Part shown: one piece after another, positions 1 to 11,077 of the stretch
Position numbering within the stretch: position 1 is the first letter of the stretch
Layout of the letters: each line of letters begins with the position of its first letter
Source: Thinopyrum elongatum
Taxonomy: Eukaryota > Streptophyta > Magnoliopsida > Poales > Poaceae
Assembly: GCA_011799875.1 (NCBI GenBank)
Contig: CM022297.1
Location: forward strand, 74,714,488-74,778,487
Length of the DNA stretch: 64,000 nucleotides
Direction: 5' to 3'
Position numbers and translations under genes: made by a program
The notes under the pieces: generated by a model
What the model was told of the DNA's origin: nothing
The model's input: the letters and a program-made list of their open reading frames with translations, nothing else
Database searches by the model: none

Positions 1-17
1 TTGGGACGGAGGGAGTA
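1..17. mobile_element. Terminus of a Stowaway-type MITE (rest lies outside the window)
   Basis: The first 17 bases are the reverse complement of TACTCCCTCCGTCCCAA, the classic Stowaway (Tc1/Mariner MITE) terminus including its TA target dinucleotide. Only one end is visible, so length and family cannot be judged. It lies just beyond the last visible exon of the ankyrin gene, so the MITE probably sits in an intron of that gene. Confidence 0.75.
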
Positions 18-79
18 GAATATTAAGATTCGGTAAAACAAGAAAAAACAAATATATGCATCAAATGAAAAGGTGGTAC

Positions 80-3000
80 CTCTGAATGAGTTTGAATATA
101 TGCATCAAGAGCTTCACCAGCTTTCAGAATTATCCTAACAAGGAACAACGCATTATAGAAACGTACTTCCTTCTCCTTCCGCTGCTTTGCTGCCTTGGTA
201 TTTTTACCAATTTGCAATCCACACCCCTCCCTTATCAGTGAGAATATAGAATCATCAATACGGTTCTTGATCATATCAAAACCATTGAGCTTACGGAATC
301 GCCTTTGAGCTGCAAGGAGAAGAATAGCTGCAGGGACAATCTTCCCATGCTCGATGTACTTCCAGAGCTCATCGACTACATTATCAGTGTGAGCTGCAAG
401 CAATCTAGTGGTGTCCAAGAAGATCTTCTGCATAAGTCACCAACACAGAACAGCTTTCACTTCAAGTGCTTATAGTAAACATAACATTGACATCAAACTC
501 TATCAGCAAGCAAAATCAACTTAAAACTTATAATTGCAGAGAAACTTGACTCATTTCCCATTGATTAAAGAAAAAACGGCGCCTCCTGTATTATGGACAT
601 AAATACATCAGATGTTTTAAAAGGTAAACTGTCCATCTCACAAGTTGAACTATACAAAATCACATATTGTCAGTTCTTAAGCACTGTTAAGAATGGTGGA
701 TTTAAATAACTGGGATGAGCTGAACTTCTTTATTGCTATCATGTAACCAAAGTATGTAAGGAGGGATTTAACACAAACCATCTCAGGCAGGCAAAGCAGA
801 TGTATGAGCTTGTAGATGTACCCAACATTCCCCTTCCTGTAGTTCTCGTCAACTAATAGGTTGTCCTCTAGATACTTATGCTGGCAAGTGTTCTCGATGG
901 CAACATGGAGTGGGAGGAGGCCCTCGATAATTTTATTACCCGAGGTGCGCTGATTGGCCGATGCACCATACCGGAACAGTAACTCGACCATTTCGACGGA
1001 GAATGACTCTGCAGCTTGGTGGAGGGGGAAGTACCCAAAGCTGGTCATGTAGTTGGGGTTGGCACGTACCCCGCAGAGCTTAGGCGACTTCCCCTCCAAA
1101 ATAAGATTAGCACAACGCAGGGCATTCTCTAGAATAATTAAGTCAAGGGTTTGTGGAATGATGACAAAACCAGAAACCAAGCACTCCCTGTACTTCTCGA
1201 AGATGCGGAGGAAGAGTGGAACACTATCCTTTTGGAGGACGGCCGACAAACGATCGTATATGCCATAATATTTTACGAGCGTTTCCTAGATGGACCAATC
1301 CATGTACAAACAAAATGAAAGGCAATCAATTCAGTTATCCAACTAACAAAGTCATTTTATGCCACTGAAATTAGGAAAAGGTGCAATTTTTCATCCCACG
1401 ACTATTACATATGTAGCATTCAGCACTAAACTTTAAAACCACCCAAAGTTGAGCCCTCCACTATGAATAGTTCAATACCGTGCAACACCCATCTCTCATA
1501 ATGGTTTCGAGAGCAATTTGATATTACATGGCGCCTACATATGTAGGTCACATCGCCACCATATGTTAAGCATGTCACAAATTTTCTATGTGATATTCCA
1601 TACGTTTATTACGTACAACATTTGAACATAACAAACTAAATTAAGAAAACATTTTTTTGCAAAAGAAAACAAATGTCTCCCTTCATATATTTGTTTCCGT
1701 AAAGTTGAGTTATTTCTGCATTTCACATTTTTAGAAGTTCTTTAATACAAAACAGATGTGATTTTTGGGAACTTTTTTCTCTAGATTATTTCTTGCTTCC
1801 CCTTTTCTCTATTTGTTCGATAGGGTTTTCGTCTCCATGTAAAAGAATTTTGACTCTTAAAGATCTCTTGAAATTATTACCAATTTTATAATTGTTTTTA
1901 AGGGAACTGATGACGTGGCGGAAACTGGTGGGTGATGTGGCCAACAGGTAGGCGCCACACCATTGAGCAGTGCTTTGGATTGGACTTAACCACTTTAATG
2001 ATGAAAACTGCACACTATTGATAGTTGAGGGAGCAACTGCGAGACGTTTTAGACTTCAGGGTTGAAAGTTGCAATCGGATAATAGTTGAGGGATGAAAAA
2101 CACATATTATTTTTTGTAATGTTGCAACATACATGATAGCTAGAAAAAATATTGCAGGAAAGAAAGAAGAATATTAGTTAGATGCCAGACGATAGTCAAT
2201 CTATCATACAAAATGAAGCAGTCTAAAATAAACCTTGGGAGTGCGGTCTGGGGCGATTATGTTGGTAGCTCTAGCGTCAGCAAGGAAATGCTGCAGTTGA
2301 AGCATGTACTGTAAAATACGAATTCTCAGTCAAGAACCACCACAAAAATAAGTGCAATAAGAAGAGGGACGAAATGGGATATATTTCATTGAGCAGGGGC
2401 TAGTTACTTTACCTCCCTCATATGTTGAATAGGACACGTCAAGTCAGCTAATGAGGGGTGAGGAGGAGGATGGGGAGGTTCCCATGGGTCATACTCGTCC
2501 GTGGGCGCCCCATCAGTGGTACCTTTACTATTATCTTCTTGATGAAGAGCTTCCACTGCTGCAGTTCCGTGGACCGTTTGCAGTGACATTGGCTGAAAAA
2601 GGGAAGCATGAGATTGAATTACCATGCCAAGCCAATTTGCCACCCTGCTGAGATACCAAATTCTAGTGTGCTACAGCTAGACAACATGAAAGAATGCAGA
2701 ATGCTTGAATGTAATTCAGCAGAGGCTGCTGGGACCTAATCAGCAACTCAGTAGGGTATCCTTTTTCCAACGAGTTTATTACCCTTAGCCACAGGTGCTA
2801 GTTTATTAGAAACGAAGGAATAGAAAAATAACCTTTGATCAAATGCAGCAGTGCAACAATAGATCGGAATAGTGTTGATATCTCAATTGGATCTTCCAAA
2901 CAAGGTCGCTTCTAGAATGCTAGGACTCTTAAGAATTGGCTAAGCATAAAGATGATAACAAAAAGATCTTAACTATCTATGATTTCTTTCGTTTTCTCTT

Positions 3001-3512
3001 GACCTTTCGAATTAGCTTCCCTGCAAATTCTGGGGATTTTTTTTCTGTTTCTTTTTTCGCGGGATCTTGTTGATCCCTTCATGTACATCACTTTAGTGCA
3101 TAATGCATTCTCAGGAGGGCTTTCCACTACTGTTTCTGTAAGCAATATGCGACTGTTCATTTTTTTACCTAATAAAACATATAATAAAGGTGCTTCTTTT
3201 ACCATTCAGTGACAGTTTCCAAAGCTGAGAGAAATTATTTTATTTTATTTTGAAAATTAGAAGGATTGGAAGTGGCAATATATATGCTGATTAAGCATTG
3301 AACTCATGACGGCGTACAGATCTTACGGCCCACACAAACATATACAAAGGGCTCCCCGGTGCATAAAACATAAGCCAAGATGCATATCGTTTTCATAATA
3401 GTTCAAGTTTCAGATACATTCAGACAGTATTTGCAGGTTGGAGAACCAAAGAGAGCTGGCTTGTGGGTACCTGATCTGGAACGGTCGATGGGACGGCTGA
3501 CAAGGTAGACAT
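80..3512 (-). CDS. Ankyrin-repeat protein gene, five coding exons, 3' end outside window
   Basis: Exons read on the minus strand: 3512-3471 (ATG, 14 codons), 2592-2413 (60), 2308-2234 (25), 1285-779 (169) and 427-80 (116). All junctions are GT-AG and phase 0, giving 384 residues without a stop; the gene continues left of base 80 after a GTACCA donor. The protein opens with a Ser/Thr-rich leader, then an acidic Pro/His-rich stretch (DEYDPWEPPHPPPH). The 169-codon exon carries two ankyrin-like units (FPLHQAAESFSVEMVELLF and the LLPLHVAIENT region). The last visible exon has a helical, leucine-rich segment beginning KIFLDTTRLLA. Ankyrin repeats mediate protein-protein contacts; the partner is unknown. 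The 1285-779 exon also reads through its donor to a stop near 677; I chose the donor at 778 because it joins phase 0 to the next exon and agrees with grass homologues as I remember them. That junction is the least certain. No nonsense codon is seen, so it may be functional. Confidence 0.72.
1381..2105. mobile_element. MITE-like inverted-repeat element in intron 3 of the ankyrin gene
   Basis: The left end (1381-1407, containing TTTTTCATCCC and then ACTATTA) is matched in inverted orientation by the right end (2080-2105, containing TAATAGTTGAGGGATGAAAAA), giving roughly 25-bp imperfect terminal inverted repeats. No ORF is present. Paired motifs in the interior (around 1520-1565 and 1915-1970) also pair in inverted orientation, as in short Mutator-like non-autonomous elements of grasses. 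I could not settle a target-site duplication, so the superfamily is open. Confidence 0.6.
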
Positions 3513-4010
3513 TGGCCCAACAAGAGGCCGCAACACCGACCTGCACTGCCTGCAAACAAGTTCTCAATGTCAGTAAAATTCTTACTAGGTACTGTACGTA
3601 CTACTGATTAAACAAAAGAAGCAGCAGATAACCTGTCAGGAGAATGATGATTATACAGAAGTATCACGGCCTGATGCAAATCACCACCAACTGATGGCGA
3701 CTAGCTGGAAGAAAATTCGCGATGGATTGTTCTGATAAAGGGAGCTTCAACTACCCAATTCGCTGAACTCTTTGCGTTTGTTCGAAAAGGAAAAAAAGGG
3801 GGATCTTTCTTCCTCTCTTCTTCTACGGCGACGGGGAGGCACAGCGCATCTAGGGTTCCGCGTCGGTCTAGAAGAGAGAGAGATGTCTGATAGTGATAGC
3901 CGGCGGAGAAGATGCCGATGAAGGGGGCGGCGGGGATCGATATCGCGAAGCGAAGTACTACCTGCGACGGCAGCTGCTGGAAATCGAGAGGATTTTCCTT
4001 TCTTTTTCCA
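3513..4010 (-). promoter_or_regulatory. 5' untranslated exons and leader of the ankyrin gene
   Basis: Upstream of the proposed ATG (3512) the coding exon extends to an acceptor at 3549/3550 (TTTGCAG). A further upstream exon appears to end at a donor at 3633 (CTGACAG then GTTATC). The stretch 3750-4010 is GC- and CT-rich, typical of a plant leader or first exon. No convincing TATA box was found, so the transcription start is not assigned. Confidence 0.4.
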
Positions 4011-4233
4011 GGAGGACACTACGGGCGCCCGATCCCAGCAAGCGATTAGTCACCTCCCGAGCCGTTGGATCAAAGTCACATGTATGTTCGGGATCACTTC
4101 TGGACTCGGTCGTGGCCCCTCACCCACTCATCTCTGTGCAACACCTCGCCTCGTGGATAACGAGACGATTGGTTGCTAAAGATTAATGCTAGACATACTA
4201 AGGGCATATCCAAGCTAAATGCTTGCTTAGGTG

Positions 4234-4682
4234 CATAGCTGGTCAAACGGGTCGGGCCGGCCCGGCCCATCCTAATCGTGCCTGGCACGGCCCAGCTCGT
4301 CGAGGCACGATTATTATAAGGGTCGTGCCGTGGGGCCGTGCCGTGCTGGCCCGCGTGCTGCCCAGGCACGGCCCAACTGCTAATCGGGCCGGCCCACCGG
4401 CATGCCAGGCCCACTAGTCTGCCTGCTACTTGGCACACTGGGCGTTTTTTAGCTAATTTTACCAGTTGGGCCATATAGAGATATATAAAAAATAAAAAAA
4501 GATAATCGGGCCGTGTCGTGCCGTTCCGGCCCGCGTGCTTAGCCTAGCAGCCCAAGCACGACCCAGGGCGTGCCGCGTGTCGAGCCCGGCCCGTTTAGCC
4601 CGTGTCGTGCCTGGCCCATGGCGGGCCATGCCGGCGTGCTCGCGGGCCGGCCTGGTCGGCCCGGCCCATTTGGCTAGCTATA
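4234..4682. mobile_element. GC-rich hAT-type MITE
   Basis: The ends match in inverted orientation over about 26 bp (left CATAGCTGGTCAAACGGG; right, read inverted, TATAGCTAGCCAAATGGG), followed by GGCCCGGCCC-rich subterminal sequence. The direct repeat CTTAGGTG flanks the element at 4226-4233 and 4683-4690. An 8-bp TSD is diagnostic of hAT. There is no transposase ORF, so it is non-autonomous. The interior is dominated by repeated GGCACGGCCC/CGTGCC motifs. Confidence 0.8.
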
Positions 4683-4690
4683 CTTAGGTG

Positions 4691-5191
4691 CTTATTAGGA
4701 AATTATAAGAAAGGGGCGTGCTACACGTTGGCCGGCGGATCTTTTAAAAGATCAGCCCCGCGAGCCGTCAGATCTGACTTACTAGTGGCCGAACGTCATC
4801 CTCTACTTTTGCAACAAAAGTCTTGTTGTAGAAACCTTTGCAACAGAGATCTTGTTGTGAAAACATTTGCAATAGAGTTTGGGTTATGGATTTTTTTTAC
4901 AGTAGATATCATGTTGCAGAAATATTTACAGATATTTTTGTTTTTAACTTACAGAAAATTTATGCAACGGAGGTCAAGTTGCAGAGAATTTATGCAATAA
5001 TTATAATATTGCAGGAATTGTTGTTGCGGCGGCACCGGCAGTTACGGCTGAAACTTGACGAGGCGACAACCATGGACGCCGGTGCTCCTACAGGGAGGCG
5101 GCAATGTGGAATGACGGGCGACGGCGGACGAGGCTTCAACGGAGGTGTGCCTCGCAGAGGCGGCGGCGGCAGGACGGTGCTGCTCGATCTT

Positions 5192-5222
<31 letters not shown>

Positions 5223-5526
5223 CAGGAGGGAAACCCACAACGGAGCACTTGCTCGCCAGCGACGTTGTCGGCGCATCAGGTAGCAAGTGTTTGTTGCAGA
5301 AGAAGCACGAGCGGATGTGTTGCTCAAAAAACAAAAAAGTGGTTGTCGTTACTTAAGAGGATAAAGATGAGAGTGCCCGAGCCGTTGTGAGCCCAGGACA
5401 CGTGACACACGCACAAGGGATCAACGATCGTGAAAATATCAGCGGACTGAACTGGATCATTTCCCATTAAGAAAAGGGAATTTTTTGCATAGCCCCCGTG
5501 TAGGAGTCTCAGCCTCTAACTAAAGC
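4691..5526. repeat. Unclassified repetitive stretch with degenerate TTGCAA modules
   Basis: Between the hAT MITE and the LINE there is no credible gene. Bases 4800-5010 contain several degenerate copies of a module built on TTGCAACA and TTGTTG(C/T)AGAAA, followed by a GC-rich stretch (5030-5190). The longest ORF (4838-5356, plus) is low-complexity and crosses the GA microsatellite, so it was not called. The appearance resembles a non-autonomous DNA transposon, but termini were not identified. Confidence 0.4.
5194..5222. repeat. (GA)n microsatellite
   Basis: Uninterrupted GA dinucleotide run of 29 bases inside unclassified repetitive sequence. Confidence 0.95.
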
Positions 5527-6164
5527 AATCTGGAGACGCCTCCAAATACCAATCAATTTCCAAGCTTTCGATGATTTTATAGCTTGGCATCTATCCAGGA
5601 ATGGTATTTTTTCTGTACGTACTGCATATCATGAGGAATGGCTACATAAGTACAGAAACCACCCTCCTGGGAATCTGACATCGACTAGTAGTACTATGCA
5701 AGCAGAAGTTTGGAAACAACTATGGAAGTTGCAAGTACCGCGAAAGATTCAAACATTCTGTTGGCGAGCACTTCGGGGTAATGTTCCATTAAATTTTATA
5801 CTAGCAAATAGACATATACCCATATCTGGCGAATGTCCAGTGTGCCGCAGGGGACCCGAGGACATACGACACATGCTTTTCCAGTGCGACTTAGCAAGGA
5901 ATTTGTGGTCTGGAGTGGGCCTAACTGACCGGATCAATCATGTTGTGCAAGTTGATCGGTCAGGATCAGCTATACTGGAGTTTATGCTGGTAGAATATGA
6001 CACGCCACTCCAAATCATGCCCAGAATAAATTGCAAGGAGATCATTGCTACTGGTTGTTGGTATATCTGGTGGTTACGTCGACAACATACTCACCATGAC
6101 TCTTGTCCACTATCTTCTCGATGGACTAGTTCAGTTCTTGGACTAGTCACTACTGGAATCAGAG

Positions 6165-6385
6165 AATTTACCGTCTGTCAGTTCTTTGCCGTCAGCTTGC
6201 GGACGGCAAAGAAGGCCTTTGCCGTCAGCTCACAAAAAGTAGACGGCAAAGAACTGACTGATGGCAAAGATGCAAGCGGACGGCAAAGAATCTAGCAGAA
6301 GGCAAAGAGTTTGGGTGGGGCCCATTTTAGGGCAAAGAATCTTTGCCGTCCGCTAGCAGACGGCAAAGAGGTTGGCCCATCCAAA
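6165..6385. repeat. Left subterminal repeat array of the CACTA element
   Basis: Several direct and inverted copies of CTTTGCCGTC / GACGGCAAAG at short spacing. In CACTA elements such arrays are where the element-encoded binding protein attaches. The matching array lies at the other end of the element. Confidence 0.85.
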
Positions 6386-6394
6386 CTAACGATA

Positions 6395-6904
6395 ACCCCC
6401 TCCCTCTCTCCCCCCGGCCCCACCCCTCTCTCTCTCTCTCCCCTCTCTCTCCGCCCGCGCCCGCACCGCCGCCGCCCCACCACCCCGTCACCGCACCACC
6501 CCGCCACCTCGTCGCCCCCGCCGCGCCCCGCACCACCCCGCCGCCCCGTCACCCCCGTCGCGCCCGCACCCCCCCCCCACGCCGCGGCCAGCGCGCGCAC
6601 ACACACCCCCGCCCGGCGCCCCCGGTGCCCCCGGCGCCCCCAGGCCCTGCCGCGGCCGCCCCAGGCCTCCCCGCCCCCTCCTCCATCGGCCTCACCTCCA
6701 CCACTCCGGTGAGCCCCTCCCTCTCTCTTTTTTCATTTTTTTCTATGTTAGTGTAGTTAGTTTAGTTAGATTTAGTTTAGTTTTAGGTTTAGGTTTAGAT
6801 TTAATTTAGTTTAGGTTTAGGTTTTTTTTTGTTTTTTTATGTTTAGGTTTAGATTTAGTTTAGTTTAGGTTAAGAAGAAAGAAGAAAGATAAAAAAAATA
6901 AGAA

Positions 6905-6939
<35 letters not shown>

Positions 6940-6943
6940 AGAA

Positions 6944-6975
<32 letters not shown>

Positions 6976-7115
6976 AAAAGTAGAAAAAGAAAAAAAAGAA
7001 GGAAAAGAAGGTCGAGGGTCGAGGGGTCGAGGGTCAAGGGTTGCCGAGGGGTCGAGGGATCGTGGGTTGAGGGGTCGAGGGGTCGAGGGTCGCCGAGGGG
7101 TCGAGGGTCGAGGAT
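6395..7115. repeat. Low-complexity block inside the CACTA element
   Basis: In order: a CT- and CCG-rich tract (6395-6725), a TTTAGGTTTAG-type T/A/G-rich tract (6745-6875), an (AAG)n purine tract (about 6880-7010), and a GTCGAGG(G) minisatellite (about 7010-7112). It occupies the place where the N-terminal and catalytic part of the transposase gene would be expected. The long Pro-rich ORFs over it are artefacts of composition. Confidence 0.8.
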
Positions 7116-7140
7116 GCAGACGACGCTCCGAGCAAAATGT

Positions 7141-8509
7141 AAAAATAAACGTAGAATTGAAGCATCGATGGCCGAGGCATTCATTACTGAGGAGGCGGTA
7201 AACTTCGTGACAGCACACTACGAAGCCAAAAATCGTCATTTGCATAATCCGAAGCCTCGGTACAATGCTGGCGACCCTAAAAAAGGTGGATCCAACCTCA
7301 GCCTATTCAAAGGGAATCTCGCACCAGCCGGTGCTTCGAAACCAATATCGTTGGATGTCGAAGAATGGCGGACCATTTCGTTGTATATCTTCAACAACCT
7401 AACAGAAGTGCGGCCGTACATCAAGTAAGTTATCGCGGTACATTGTTTCGCAACTTCTAATTCCTTTGAAATGCTCTTATTCCCGGATATTTGATACAGT
7501 CGATACGTCGCCAAATTCTCGGATGGAGCGGAGATCGAAAAGGAATCCATCAAAGAGTATGAGCTTCTGGCAAAGCAAGGAGGCGGTTTTCCCAGTTTCA
7601 TCTCTTGGTTCAAACAAACGGTAATTTCCATTAGACCATTCTCATTTCTTCGTCTAATTTGCGGCTAATGCAGCAATCCTTTCGTATTAAACTTGTAGGC
7701 TAATTCAGAGTTTATGGACGCCGAATTGAGACAAGTCGTTAATGGTTTTGACTATAAGGTCCGTTCATTTGACAAATACGACATCAACAGGTATCGCTTT
7801 CGTACCTACGGCAAAGCGCTATCTATGGCCGACCGAAAGTCTACAAATTGTTGTGTGTCTGCTATCGGCGATGGAGGTACCGAGTATTATGGGAGAGTTG
7901 AAGAAATTTATGAACTTCTATTCTATGGTGAAAACCCACCGAACGTCGTAGTCTTCAAATGTTATTGGTTCCAGCCGAAGGAGACTAGAAGGACAACATA
8001 TAGGGCTAGTCAAAATCAAACAAAGCACCCATGTAGATGTTCCCGATGTCTATATTACGGCTCAACAGGCGGCCCAAGTTTTCTATCTACCGTGGGCCTA
8101 CCAAACTGATCCAAATCTGAATGGTTGGGATGTCGTTTATGAAGTGCCGCCACGTATTAGACCACCTCCCCCCCCCCCCCCCAATGAAGAGGATTATGAA
8201 CCTCACATTAATCCAGACACATATGAAGGTGAATTCTTCGAAGAAACACGTCTTTCCAAAAAACGCTCTACTTCACCCCAAAACATTGAAGTAGACAGCG
8301 ACAGTGAATCCGACTTCACCCCTGAGCCGGAACAAGAAGAGGTTACTGCTGCGGATGACTTGTCAATGCTTGACCGATTACATAAAAGTGGCCTTCCACA
8401 TGTTGATGCCGCTGAACCTGATGAGCACGTCATTCATGATAGTGATGATGATGATGCATTTATTGATCCCGGAGCTTTTATTGAACCCGACGATCAAGAT
8501 TATTATTAG
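7141..8509 (+). pseudogene. CACTA TNP2-type transposase, C-terminal remnant
   Basis: Three exons are visible: up to about 7426 (donor GTAAGT), about 7500-7620 (donor GTAATT) and about 7700-8509 (stop TAG). Conserved segments: EASMAEAFITEEAVNFV; then RYVAKFSDGAEIEKESIKEY; then a block like the domain annotated DUF4216 (VVVFKCYWF, followed by YITAQQAAQVFYLPW). The C-terminus is Asp/Glu-rich, ending DDQDYY. The TNP2 catalytic domain is missing, replaced by the minisatellite upstream, and there is a 1-nt frameshift near 7993-8003 between the CYWF and VYITAQQ segments. In intact CACTA elements this protein cuts and rejoins DNA at the inverted repeats. This copy cannot be active. Confidence 0.72.
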
Positions 8510-8684
8510 TTCATGTCGGTATTCAATTTGTATTATATACATATATGTATATTGTTAGTTCATGTTAGGTATTTAATTTTTTTATGTTGTACTTGATTTA
8601 TATAGTTACTTGTATGATTGTATGATTTATATAGTTACTTGTATAATTTTCTTACTTGTAAGATTGTTTGTTATACATAGTGCC
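8510..8684. other. AT-rich spacer between the two CACTA genes
   Basis: A+T-rich, with repeated ATAGTTACTTGTA motifs around 8600-8655. This would hold the 3' untranslated region of the transposase remnant. No ORF. Confidence 0.5.
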
Positions 8685-10612
8685 ATGGTCTTGATATCCG
8701 TCCCCGTCGGCCCTCACCCGGTTTATGATTCGGATATGGTATATTCTCTTTTATAACTATTTGTTGCATTTCGCATTTATGACAATTATGGCCATCAAGT
8801 TGACATAGAGATATTTTTATCTAGGAGGTATGTGAACCGGAAATTGCAACCGACCCTCTTGTCGAGAAGTTAAATTTAGTTGAAAAAGAAAACGAGTATT
8901 TGAAAGAAAAATGAAAGAATTGAAGAAGAGAAGATGAAATTGGAGTTGTATTGTAACACCCCTATGTAATAGCCACCATGATCAGCTGTTAATAATGCCA
9001 AGTCATATCATATGCAGTGATTAAACATAGTGGTTAACCAAAGTAAATCAACTCCATTTAAAAAAAAATCAACTTAAATTCATAAGTGAAATATAAGGTT
9101 GATCAAACTCTGCTGGAGAAATGTTATTTAATTAGCAAATAATCCAGTGGTCATGGCAAAATCATAATCATTATTTTTTGAGTTAGCTAAGTGAGTGAAA
9201 CAAGATGAAACAGCACCCAAAACAGCAATATTAATTCATTTAAAATCATTGCAGATTCAAATGAACTCCAAAACTGTCCAAACCACTTTTTGGTGAGAGC
9301 TAATATTGCATTGCAATATTTGGGCCAACTCCCACATTTTTCGAAAGTGCACAAGTGCCCTAAACATTTTGAAACAGAAAAGGATAAAAGAAAATGGAGA
9401 AGCTAAAACAGAAAATCAAAAGCGGGACACTGTGCACTGGGCCTTAGTGCACAGTGCCCCGAGTCGCGGCCCAGCAGGCCCACCTCGTCTCCCTCCTCCC
9501 CGTGTCGTCCCCGCCGTGGCCGCGCGCGCGCGCGCCAGTCGGCCGGCGACACCGCGGCGCCACCGACGCTACAGGGAGGAGGAGGAGATAAGGCCGGAGC
9601 CACTCAACCCCCCTGGCTTCCCCTGGCATTCCCCATCTCTCTCCCTCGCTCGCTCTGCCTCCTTCCTCCTCAGATCCGAGGCGTCCGAGCGCCGACGACG
9701 CCGCACTTCGCCATTTGCCGTGGCCACCGGCGACCCCGCGCTCGCCCACTGTGCCGGCCAGCTCCGTCGTCGTCTTCCTCAACCTCTGGCGCCACTGGAA
9801 GGAGCCAGGGAGCCCGGCTACAAGCGAATCGAGCCGCCCCGCATCTCTCCGCTTCCGGTGAGCTTCGTCGTCCCCGGCGCCGTCTGCTGCTCCTAAGCCA
9901 CCAAGGGCTTTCCGTAGCCGCTCGGTGAGCTTCCAGCCTTTCTCTCCTATTCTTTGCGCTGCCCGCCGTCGCCTGTAGCTAGCAGCCGACGACGCCGTGA
10001 GCCCGACGCCGCGGTTCAACTCGCCGCCGTGGCCATGGTCCCTGTCGTGCTCGTTTGAGCACGGCATTCTGTTCCTGCTGCTTCCAGGAGTCGAACGCGC
10101 CCGCGCACACGCTCTCCCGTACCCCCTAGCTAAGGACTCGTCGAAGCCCGAACTCCGGCGACCGCTCCACCGCTCGCCGCCGTCGCTAGAGGCCGTGTTC
10201 GGTCGAACTACCACCATAGTTAGATGCGCGGGCGAGAGACCGATCGAACGCAAGTGGTTGCGGGCGATTTGACGCAGCGTAGCGGATTTCCGGGCAGCTC
10301 CGGCGAACTTCCGCCGCTGGGAAGGTCGCCGGCGCGTCTCCGGTCGCCGCGCTGGCGTGGCACCCACGTGGCACCACCTGGGCCACTGACTGGTGGGCCC
10401 TGGGACCCCACTTTGACCTCGTTGACCAGAGTCAACGCGGCACTGTTCACCCCCTCTCCCTGACATGTGGGCCCCGGCGGCTAATTAACCTAATTAAGCA
10501 CTTAATTAACTAAAATTAATTAATTTAGCCTAATGTCTCACTGACATGTGGGGCCCACCCCTCTAATCACCCTGTTAACTGAATTAATCCACTGTTAGTC
10601 TTAACAGAGACT

Positions 10613-10642
10613 GACATGTGGGTCCCACTGGACCCACATGTC
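10613..10642. repeat. Perfect hairpin in the LTR
   Basis: GACATGTGGGTCC, four bases of loop, then its exact inverse. The same hairpin is kept in the other two LTR copies (near 55198 and 62908). It could be structural in the transcript or a binding site; no function is shown. Confidence 0.85.
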
Positions 10643-11077
10643 ATGTTTGACTGGTCAGCGACGCTGTTGAGCGCTGACGTCACAGTGACGTCATGCTGAC
10701 GTCATAATTCATTTTCTGATAAATAAAATAATTCCAGAAATTCAAATAATCTTTAAAAATTAATAACTTTTAAACCGTAGCTCGGATCGAAAAAGTTAAA
10801 ACATGAAAGTTGCTCAGAACGACGAGACGAGTCTGATCGTGCCGTCTGTTTCTCCATCGGAACCTCCTACGTAGAAGAACTCGTAACTCCGGACCCGAAT
10901 CCGACAGATGAATAGTGCACACACGTCGGATATTAAATCCCAGAATAATTCTAAAAATAACTAAAATGACTTAGATGCATATTTAGGCAACCCTACACTG
11001 CATCATAGCATCACACGCACCGTGTTGCATTTGTTTGCATTATGTTTACCTGTTTCTTCCCCCTCTTCTCTCTCGGT

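Noticed and set aside
1053..1268. Plus-strand ORF of 71 codons
   Set aside because: Antisense shadow of exon 4 of the ankyrin gene.
4990..5334. Minus-strand ORFs with (SL)n runs
   Set aside because: They translate the GA microsatellite; no homology.
6343..6756. Pro-rich plus-strand ORFs
   Set aside because: Low-complexity CCG/CCC sequence inside the CACTA element; three frames are open for compositional reasons.
9444..10466. Long minus-strand ORF of 340 codons
   Set aside because: It lies in the GC-rich part of the solo LTR, overlaps ORFs in other frames, is Arg/Gly/Ser-rich, and is not kept open in the homologous LTRs at 54-55 kb and 62 kb.
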